Source: Trichopria drosophilae (Eukaryota > Arthropoda > Insecta > Hymenoptera > Diapriidae). From it: a stretch of DNA of 64,000 bases. The stretch is from NCBI GenBank assembly GCA_030407085.1, contig CM059582.1, positions 88,898,001 through 88,962,000 of the forward strand, read 5' to 3'. This document shows, piece after piece, positions 31,527 through 40,224 of the stretch. The notes below the pieces were generated by a model that was given only the letters and a program-made list of their open reading frames with translations, was not told where the DNA came from and searched no databases. Both the position numbers and the translations under genes were made by a program. Each line of letters opens with the position of its first letter. Positions within the stretch are counted from its first letter, which is position 1.

Positions 31527-31706
31527 TTCTGTTCAAAAGTCACAAAGTACTATTCAATATAATTAAACGTTCACTTAAACGCACAAAGTAATATTCAATA
31601 TAATTTCCTGTCCACTCAAATTCACAAAGCTCTCAACAAACTGTCTACCCGTCAGATGAGGTTATGTCACACGGCAATAACATTCAAACTCTCATTTATT
31701 GTAAAC
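31527..31706. other. Unassigned 5' flank of Transib copy 1
   Basis: AT-rich non-coding DNA between the Transib start and the TTAA MITE. It contains a short internal duplication, CACAAAGTA-C/A-TATTCAATATAATT, at about 31544 and 31583. A promoter could lie here but none is identifiable. Confidence 0.35.
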
Positions 31707-32176
31707 TTAAGGGTGCTCTGCCTTTTTTCACTGACCAATCGAAAGACGCCAAACCAGAAATTTTATTTTCGAGATCATCACGCCTTCAATTTTGATCGCA
31801 GGAAAAATTTAATGATATATTCGGAACGATTATTTGGTTGTCAGAATGTCAAAAACAAAAAACGGTTGTCAAGGATGGCTATATTTTTCTCAGTTTAAAA
31901 AACTATCAAATATTAGCCATTCTTTATAGCCATTTTTTATTTTTGGCAGCCTGTCACACGACCGTGTACAGGACCGATAATATTCAACATTTTTGTCTCA
32001 ACATAGACAAATGTTTACATAAAAAGCAAATAGCATCCGCCGATCCTCGTGAAATAATCTTTCCCAATATATCATTAAAGTTTTCCTACGTTCAAAATTA
32101 AAGGCATAATCTCTAAATGAAATTTTTGGTTTGGACTCTTCTGATTGGTCAGTGACAAAAGGCAGAGCACCCTTAA
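31707..32176. mobile_element. 470-bp TTAA-flanked MITE
   Basis: TTAA at both ends (31707-31710 and 32173-32176), with terminal inverted repeats starting GGGTGCTCTGCCTTTT and continuing imperfectly for about 55 bp (CACTGACCAATC, CCAAACCA). The TTAA target duplication is typical of piggyBac-type elements and related MITEs. Interior AT-rich, no coding potential. Confidence 0.75.
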
Positions 32177-32298
32177 TGTTATCTCCTGATATACCTTCGT
32201 CTCACTCATTGATTATTACAATTCAATGATATTAACATGGTTATTTATTTACATAGTTATATTTACATTTATATGGTTATGCGATATCAATGAGGTAT

Positions 32299-33080
32299 TG
32301 ACAAAATGGACAGAATTATGCTAAATATGAAATAGCAACCTATACTGGGGCTGAATTTCATAAAATTGAAGTAAAGTCAAGTAATTATTTCTGGCCAGCA
32401 TTCAAAACAAAATGGGATAACGCCTCTCGTAATAAGACAACATTGTTAAAAAAATGTAAGCAATTCATGCAAAATAACTTATTTGTTCAATTTCTTAAAC
32501 ATGTACAGGCTTCAACTGTTACAATTTAATCAGCAAATCTATAAAGGGGAAGACTGCGTTTGGTCAATGAATCAAATATTAATGACATTTTAAACAATCA
32601 AACTGACAAAGAAATAATCGGTGCTCGAGAAAAATTGGACTCGAATAGGAATATGAAACCTGAATATGATGAAGACAAAGACAATGAAGATGAAAATATT
32701 CAGGATGAAAATATTCAGGACGATTGTATAGATCTAATGACCATGTCGCTAATACTTTGTACTCTAATTTGTAAATAAAATGCAATAATAAACTCCGTCC
32801 ACCGTACGATAACATAGTATCAGCAAAACAGCACTGATAACCAGGAAATACAGAACTAAAAAAATTTGGTGAAGGTGTAAATTTACAATCAGTATTTACC
32901 ATAATACCATACTTTTCAACGAATAATAACAATAATTAACATAACGGTTGAGAATTTAAATAATCTTACTTTGCTAACAAAGTGGAGCACGGATGTGGCG
33001 TAAATCTACCAATGGTGACAAACCAACAATCAATAATCCATAATAAGAATGAAGATGAAAATGGGTGATTTAAAAGGGAA
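32299..33080 (+). pseudogene. Second, decayed Transib transposase fragment, head-to-head with the first
   Basis: Short open pieces in shifting frames match the first copy in order. They include DRIMLN, an AEF-KIE...FWPAFK-KW-NASRNKTT block (about 32350-32440), NDI-NQT-KEII-AREKLDSN with MKPEY and the acidic repeat (32575-32700), then DNA-level similarity to the core start (about 32785-32945) and to the GKWG-DG region (to ~33075). Many stops and indels show an old copy. It ends where degenerate satellite begins. Its N terminus faces that of copy 1 across the TTAA MITE. Confidence 0.75.
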
Positions 33081-33114
33081 GCTGTTGTTTTTGTTATTTC
33101 ATATTTCATTACTT

Positions 33115-34191
33115 AACAACAATTAGAATAAAAGTTCAACTTGAGAAAATTCGATTCCAGGGCTGCAATTTCAACAGAAGCTGCTTTTAGGAACCAGAAG
33201 CAACTTTACTTACAAAAAGTTTAAAAAAAGTGGATCAAAATCTCAATTCGAGAGAGTTCTAATTCGCTTTCGGCGCTGAGATTTGCACTAAAGCTTTTAT
33301 TCGTGACCAGAAGTAACTTTACATACTTAGAAAATCTTATAAAAATTGTCAGCATTGTTGAATAGAATTTCTTATGTAATTTAACAAGAAGAAGAATAAC
33401 AGTTCAATTTGAGAGAGTTCTAATTCGCTTTCGGGGCTGAGATTTGCACTAAAGCTTCTATTCGTGACGAGAAGCAACTTTACATACTTAGAAAATCTTA
33501 TAAAAATTCCCAGCATTATTCAATAGAATTTTGTATGTAATTTAATAACAAGAAGAATAAAAGATCAATTAGAAAGATCTAATTCGCTTTCGGGGCTGAG
33601 ATTTTCACTAAAGTTTTTATTCGTTACCAGAAGAAACTTTCCATAGTTAGAAAATCTTATAAAAATTTACAGCATCGTTGAATAGGAATTCTTATGTAAT
33701 TTAACAACAAGAAGAATAACAGTTCAATTTGAGTGAGTTGTAATTCGCTTTCGGGGCTGAGATTTGCACTAAAGCTTCTATTCGTGACCAGAAGCAACTT
33801 TACATACTTAGAAAATCTTATAAAAATTGCCAGCATTATTCAATAGAATTTTGTATGTAATTTAACAACAACAAGAATAAAAGCTCAATTTGAGTGAGTT
33901 CTAATTCGCTTTCGGGGCTGAGATTTGCCTTAAAGCTTTTACTCGTGACCAGAAGCAACTTTCCATAGTTAGAAAATCTTATAAAAATTGCCAGCATCGT
34001 TGAATAGGAATTCTTATGTAATTTAACAACAAGAAGAATAACAGTTCAATTTGAGTGAGTTCTAATTCGCTTTCGGGGCTGAGATTTGCACTAATGCTTT
34101 TACTCGTGACCAGAAGCAACTTTACATACTTAGAAAATCTTATAAAAATTACCAGCATTGTAGAATAGAATTTCTTATGTAATTTAACAAC
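33115..34191 (-). repeat. ~160-bp satellite array B, inverted orientation (first part)
   Basis: The same monomer as array A, on the opposite strand (AGCGAATTAG read as CTAATTCGCTTTCGGGGCTGAGATT). The first monomer (33115-33228) is strongly degenerate; about six better-preserved monomers follow. It is interrupted at 34192 by the copia element and resumes at 39096. Confidence 0.9.
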
Positions 34192-34483
34192 TGTTGTGGT
34201 CGATAATTCTCTGCCACCAGTCTACTGTAACGCTATGCGTCGATATTATCTAGATGGCGCCGCTACCGCGTAAACGGCTTTGATGGCGAACCTCGCGGTT
34301 CTGTTCAGTTTAGTTCGAGACGAGCGTCCTCCGGTTAAATACATGTAATCGCGTCATATGGTTCTACAATTATTTTGTAATCGCAGTAACATAGTTTCAC
34401 CCAAAGTTAATAATAATACTTTTGTGCTCAAGAGTGTGTCAATTTATTCCACTACCTCTTATCCATACGATCCCGCCTCAACA
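34192..34483 (+). repeat. copia 5' LTR
   Basis: Starts TGTTGTGGTC and ends CGCCTCAACA (TG...CA). It differs from the 3' LTR at about 34362 (C versus A) and 34470 (A versus G). Confidence 0.95.
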
Positions 34484-34497
34484 GGTTATGGGCCCAG
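34484..34497 (+). promoter_or_regulatory. Primer-binding site matching the initiator-tRNA-Met anticodon arm
   Basis: GGTTATGGGCCCAG begins right after the 5' LTR. Its complement CTGGGCCCATAACC matches the anticodon-arm region of eukaryotic initiator tRNA-Met. Drosophila copia is known to prime from a half-tRNA cut in this region, so the same mechanism is likely. Confidence 0.75.
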
Positions 34498-34579
34498 AGG
34501 TACCGCGAAAACCGGAAAGTGTAAATGCGCACGCCATTGTTCTTTGTGTTTGAGTGCATAATTGACACGGAAATTCACG

Positions 34580-35461
34580 ATGAACGCTAACGCCGTACAT
34601 CGCATTGAAGCCCTCAACAAGGACAATTATGACACCTGGAAGATGCAGATGCAGGCGATACTGGTAAAAAATAACGCGTGGAAATACGCGAATGGAACTA
34701 GTGTAAAACCAGAACTTGTGGACGGGGACGCGGCGTCAGTCAGGGCTCGTGCAGAATGGGAAGACAACGACAACAAGGCGATGTCGGATCTCATCCTATC
34801 AATCCATCCGAGTGAGCTGAAACAAATCAAGGGATTCGCGACATCAAGAGAAACATGGACCTTGATTAGAGGAAATCTACCAGTCGCGGGGGCCCGCGCG
34901 GAAGGCTACGCTACGAAAGCGCACAAGATGGCGGACGTAGAAGACGTGCGCGAGCACATACGCAAATTCTTCGACGCAGTAGACAAGCTGACCGAAATGG
35001 AGGTAATAATTAACCCCGATCTTCTCGCGATTCTACTTTTATATAGCTTGCCGGCACAGTTTGAAAATTTTCGGTGCGCGATCGAGTCGCGCGATAACTT
35101 GCCGACGCCGGAAGCTCTCCGTATTAAAATAATAGAGGAAAGTGACGCGCGGAAATTCGACACCGATGCACCCTTACAAAACGCAATGCTCGCCGGGAAT
35201 CGCGTGAAAGGAAACCGGAAACCTAACAAAAACCCAGCATCAAAATTTGAATCGGTCAAAGAGAAACCGAAATACAAATGCCACAGTTGTGGAAAAATCG
35301 GACATAAAGCTGCCGAATGTTTTTCCCGCGGTCGAAATCGCCAAGACGCCAAACGCGCCGAGAGCATCGGCTTTCTCGCGGAGCTTGAGCGTGAAATGCA
35401 GCACGCGAGTGTTATCGAAAACCGACGGAAAACCCCGACGGCGCTCGCGGAAACAGACTGA
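34580..35461 (+). CDS. gag: copia Gag
   Basis: Structural protein of the virus-like particle. I use the ATG at 34580 (MNANAVHRIEALNKDNYDTW), the conserved copia Gag opening; the open frame extends six codons upstream without an ATG. It has a UBN2-like Gag body and a zinc knuckle CHSCGKIGHKAAEC (CX2CX4HX4C). The stop at 35459-35461 precedes the protease region, which lies in another frame that is open from about 35461. A -1 shift or a one-base indel therefore separates gag from pol, whereas copia normally has one fused ORF. Confidence 0.85.
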   Translation: MNANAVHRIEALNKDNYDTWKMQMQAILVKNNAWKYANGTSVKPELVDGDAASVRARAEWEDNDNKAMSDLILSIHPSELKQIKGFATSRETWTLIRGNLPVAGARAEGYATKAHKMADVEDVREHIRKFFDAVDKLTEMEVIINPDLLAILLLYSLPAQFENFRCAIESRDNLPTPEALRIKIIEESDARKFDTDAPLQNAMLAGNRVKGNRKPNKNPASKFESVKEKPKYKCHSCGKIGHKAAECFSRGRNRQDAKRAESIGFLAELEREMQHASVIENRRKTPTALAETD

Positions 35462-38400
35462 GTATCGCAACACGCGACAGCCGCCGAGGGCTCGCGGAAA
35501 ATACCGAGAGCGCGAGCGGACAGGCGACGATCGCGAACGACAATCACGGTACGATGCGGCAACCCCTAGTAACGACAAGTGTCGAACGATGGTGTTTAGA
35601 CAGCGGTTGTACGTCGCACATTTGCAAAAACGCGAGTGAATTCAGTTCGATGGAAAGCGGCGGATATGGGCGTCTAAACTTGGCGAGTAGCGCATCGGTG
35701 GAAATTAACGCGAAAGGAACTGTAGTTATCGAGACGACATCCGACGGGCGTAAAACCGATATCAAGTTGAGCGACACATTGCATGTTCCGGATTTGCGGA
35801 CAAATTTGCTGTCTGTCGGTAAAATCACCGACAAAGGATTCGTAGTGACTTTTAATGATAAAACCGCTACTGTAACCGATAAAGCCGGTATCACGAGGCT
35901 CGTAGCAAATCGAATAGACGGGCTGTATTACCTCGAAAGCGGATTACGACCGACTTGTCAGTTTACGGCGCGAGGCACTGATGCCGAAAAGTCCGAAATC
36001 GAGAAATGGCACCGTCGCCTCGGGCATTTAAATCTGAAAGATTTAATGACTTGTAACCGTAACGGAAGAGTGCGAGGTATGAACCTCGGTAAATTCAATG
36101 GAACTCTCGAGTGCGAAATTTGTACCGAACAAAGATGACCCGATTCCCCTTTCCAAAAGCGTCCAAAAGAAAATTTGGTTTATTGGAGCTCATTCACTCC
36201 GACGTATGTGGCCCCATGCGAGTGCAGACGAACGGTAAAGCCAGGTACTTCGTGACGTTTATCGACGATCACTCGAAATGGTGTCACGTGCGTATGATCG
36301 CGAAGAAAAGTGATGTCTTCAAGTGCTTTACCGAATACAAGGCATACGCGGAGAACTTCACCGGAAAGAAGATTACATTTTTACAAACAGATAACGGTTT
36401 GGAGTATTTAAATACAGAGTTCAGTGACTTCCTTAAGACACATGGAATCCAACGGAGGCTTACCGGTCCATACAATCCCGAACAAAACGGGACGGCAGAG
36501 AGAAGGAATCGTACGCTTGTGGAGATGGCAAGATGCCTTCTAACGCAATCGGCACTCCCTACTGCATTTTGGGGCGAAGCAATCGCAACGGCGAATTACC
36601 TGCGTAATCTGTGCCCAACACGAAGTCTGGATGGAGCGACGCCGTACGAGAAATGGAGAGGCCTAACCCCCAATGTCAGTCACCTCAGGGACTTTGGGTG
36701 TGAAGTGTTTCTCCTGGACCGGTCTCCCAACAAGGGGAAGCTTGAACCTAGTTCAAAAAGAGGTGTTTTCGTCGGTTATTCTGAAACCTCAAAGGCATAC
36801 AGGATCTGGTCGTTGGAAGAAAAGAAGATCGTCGAGTCCCGAGACGTAAAGTTTGCTGAGAACAACGAGACGAGTCCACGTCGCACGAAACTCACTTTAA
36901 AAGAAGCCGGCGACGACCTTACCAACAATTCTACGGATAATCCCCAGGAGGTAGAAATCCAAATTAAACCTCTTCCGAACATCGACGAAACCCTGCAGGA
37001 CGAGTTGAACGAAGATAATGGAACGGGGGCCAGGCTACAAGTCGCTAGGAGAGGCCGTGGTAGACCCAAAACCATACGCACCGGATTGAGAGGAAGACCT
37101 CGTAAACAATACCAACAAGCCAGCATTGGCCTTGAAAATGAAGAATATGCCTTCTCCACCGAAATCCCCATGCGTCAGGCACTAAACAGCATGGAAGTAG
37201 ATGAGTGGTACAGCGCAATGACGGATGAACTTATTTCCATCATTAAAAATGACACGTGGGAACTTAAGCAGCGTCCTTTTAATCAAAAGGTAATCGGAAG
37301 TAGATTTGTGCTCCGAAATAAATACGACTCAAACGGCGAGATTGAGAGACGAAAGGCTCGAATCGTCGCTAAAGGCTTTTTGCAGAAGCCGGGCGTAGAT
37401 TTCAATGAAACCTTTGCCCCTGTCGCTCGCCTGAACTCCATACGTCTGTTGACCGCACTGGCGGAAAAATATCGAATGAAAATGCACCAAATCGACGTAA
37501 CGACGGCCTACCTGAACGGAGAAATCGAAGAAGAGATCTTCATGGAGCTACCAAGGTTATCGGAGGAGATTCTGGAGCGGATAATTCAAGACGGCTCCGT
37601 ATCACGCGAAATTCGTGACAAGGCTAGGAGAATGCGCGCCGAGATCGACAAGGGCGACAGGGTGTGCCTCGTTAAGAAAGCGCTCTATGGTTTACGCCAG
37701 GCCGCTCGCAGCTGGCACTCTAAAATCGACGAGGTCATAAAAGAATTCGGTGGTATCCCGAACGAAGCCGATCCATGTATATATCGGATAAATCGAGGAA
37801 ATCCCCCCCCCCCTTCTTATCGCAGTATATGTGGACGATATCATTATTGCCTCCGAGCATATAGCGGAGATCGAATCGTTCAAGAGTTACCTAGCAGCCA
37901 AGTTCGACGTCAAAGATCGCGGTGAGATTGATTATTGCATCGGATTGGAATTCAGTAGACAAAACGACGAGATTACGATTCATCAAAAAGGATACACAAT
38001 AGATATCCTAAATCGATTCGGAATGAGTGACTCCAAAACGGTCTCAACACCACTCAACGTTGGGGTCAAACTTACCCAACCTAAATGCACTACGGACGAT
38101 GAATCTGCCCAGATGCCCTACAGAGAGCTGATCGGTGCGCTCATGTACCTGGCTACCGCATCAAGGCCCGACATCGCTCACGCAGTGAGCTTTTTGAGCC
38201 AGTTCTTGACGAGCTATGGGAAGGAGCATTGGAGTGCCGCGAAACACGTCTTGAGATACCTGAAGGGCACGCTGAACGCCGGCATTACGTATGGACCAAA
38301 CAAAGGTTCACTCATCGGATTTTCGGATTCGGACTGGGGAAACTGCCCGATCGACAGAAGATCGTACACGGGCTACGTATTCCTGTTCAACGGTGGAGCC

Positions 38401-38781
38401 GTATCCTGGGAATCGAGGAAGCAGAGGACGGTTGCTCTGTCATCAACGGAGGCCGAGTATATGGCTCTAACTGAGTCGGCCAAGGAAGCTATTCATCTAA
38501 AGAGATTACTGGCCAGTCTAAGTCCTTTTGAATCAGCCGACGTCGTCCTATACGGCGACAATCAAGGAGCGCTGAAGCTCTCTGACAATCCTGTTTTCCA
38601 CGCCCGGACGAAACATATAGACGTTCGTCACCATTTCGTTCGTCAAGTCATCGCCGAGGGTCTTTTACAACTGCAGTACATTTCCACAGAGGAGATGGCA
38701 GCTGATGTCCTCACTAAAGTTTTGCCCCGGTCCAAGCACGATAAATGCGTGGCACTGATCGGACTCCGAAACAGATTATGA
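35462..38781 (+). pseudogene. pol: copia Pol (protease, integrase, RT, RNase H) with frame breaks
   Basis: Protease: WCLDSGCTSHIC at about 35610. GAG-pre-integrase: EKWHRRLGHLN to CEIC (36000-36123). Integrase: IHSDVCGPM, LQTDNGLEY and NGTAERRNRT give D-D-E. RT: DVTTAYLNGE, CLVKKALYGLRQAARSW and YVDD at 37828-37839. RNase H: GFSDSDWGNC, SSTEAEYMAL and HARTKHIDVRHH. Two breaks: near 36120-36138, just after the integrase zinc finger, and at a C11 run (37803-37813) 15 bases before YVDD. The very similar LTRs mean the element is young, so homopolymer sequencing error is a real alternative for the second. Confidence 0.9.
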
Positions 38782-38794
38782 TCGACAGCATATC

Positions 38795-38803
38795 GAGGGA
38801 AAG
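38795..38803 (+). promoter_or_regulatory. copia polypurine tract
   Basis: GAGGGAAAG lies immediately before the 3' LTR and after the pol stop, the expected place for plus-strand priming. Confidence 0.7.
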
Positions 38804-39095
38804 TGTTGTGGTCGATAATTCTCTGCCACCAGTCTACTGTAACGCTATGCGTCGATATTATCTAGATGGCGCCGCTACCGCGTAAACGGCTTTGATGGCG
38901 AACCTCGCGGTTCTGTTCAGTTTAGTTCGAGACGAGCGTCCTCCGGTTAAATACATGTAATCGCGTCATATGGTTATACAATTATTTTGTAATCGCAGTA
39001 ACATAGTTTCACCCAAAGTTAATAATAATACTTTTGTGCTCAAGAGTGTGTCAATTTATTCCACTACCTCTTATCCATACGGTCCCGCCTCAACA
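38804..39095 (+). repeat. copia 3' LTR
   Basis: 292 bp, TGTTGTGG...CTCAACA, followed by the ACAAC duplication and satellite sequence. Confidence 0.95.
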
Positions 39096-39585
39096 ACAAC
39101 AAGAAGAATAAAAGATCAATTTGAGAGAGTTCTAATTCGCTTTCGGGGATGAGATTTGCACTAAAGCTTTTACTCGTGACCATAAGCAACTTTACATACT
39201 TAGAAAATCTTATAAAAATTGCCAGCATTATTCAATAGAATTTTGTATGTAATTTAACAACAAAAAGAATAAAAGTTCCATTTGAGAGAGTGCTATTTCG
39301 CTTTCGGAGCTGAGATTTGCACTAAAGCTTCTATTCGTGACCAGAAGCAACTTTACATACTTAAAAAATTTTATAAAAATTGCCAGCATTGTTGAATAGA
39401 ATTTCATTTGTAATTTAACAACAAAAAGAATAAAAGTTCAATTTGAAAGAGTTTTAATTCGCTTGCGGGGCTGAAATTTTTACAGAAACTTCTTTTCGTG
39501 ACCAGAAGCAACTTTGCGTAGTCAGAAAAAAATTAAAAAATTGCCAGCATTGTTAAATAAAAATGTTATATGTATTTAAACAGGG
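39096..39585 (-). repeat. ~160-bp satellite array B, continuation after the copia insertion
   Basis: Three inverted-orientation monomers, increasingly diverged toward 39560, continuing the array interrupted at 34191. Confidence 0.88.
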
Positions 39586-39896
39586 TCTCCATATTCTCCC
39601 CCTATTTTGGATGGTATTATTAATGCTTTTTTTTTAGGATGGAATTTCTCGGCCGTTTTATAAATAAGTAAATTGCCTATTATTTTTTGGCAAAAAATTC
39701 TTCTCATCACCCTCCCTAAATTATATGTATATTTTACACCTTATCAGTCGTTAACCCTAATTTTTCTAAAATTCCTTTTCTACCTCCGGTTTTAATTATT
39801 ATTGTGCCGATACATATCAATACTGAAATCATTAATTATTATTAATGCTTTTTATAAAAAACGGAAGTTACGCGTACATAGTGTATTCTGTACTTA
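39586..39896. other. Unassigned AT-rich spacer
   Basis: No gene. TTTCTCGGCCGTTTTAT at about 39645 resembles the outer end of the PLE arm (TTTCTCGGCCGCTTTTAA at 21637), so a PLE relic is possible but weakly supported. Confidence 0.35.
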
Positions 39897-40224
39897 ATAA
39901 TAATAATAATAATAATCACGTCTTTATTGGCAATTACAAAAACAATACAGGATATAAATAATACAAAAATGCCAAAGGGCGAGCCACAGCAATTGCTGTT
40001 TTACAGACTGACCAGGGGAAACAAAAAACGAATAAAAACAAAATAATAAAATCATACATATTACATAAAGAAAGAAAAGAAATAAGGCTAATACACGAAA
40101 TCACACACTCACTCATACCCGCACGCACGCACACTCAATGAGATGTAAAAAGATAACTAATAAATTAACATGAATTACTCATAACAGAGCTAAAAGCAAA
40201 ATTAACAATTTTTAAACATTTTTT

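Larger units (their letters stand above)
34192..39095 (+). mobile_element. Ty1/copia LTR retrotransposon, nearly intact and young
   Basis: Two 292-bp LTRs (34192-34483, 38804-39095) differ at about two positions by direct reading. A 5-bp target-site duplication ACAAC flanks it (34187-34191 and 39096-39100). It is inserted in satellite DNA whose sequence continues across the empty site. Domain order protease-integrase-RT-RNase H is that of copia. Coding breaks are described under pol. Confidence 0.95.

Noticed and set aside
34484..34497. tRNA gene fragment (matches initiator tRNA-Met)
   Set aside because: Only 14 bases, complementary to the tRNA, and placed exactly after the 5' LTR: a primer-binding site, not a tRNA gene.
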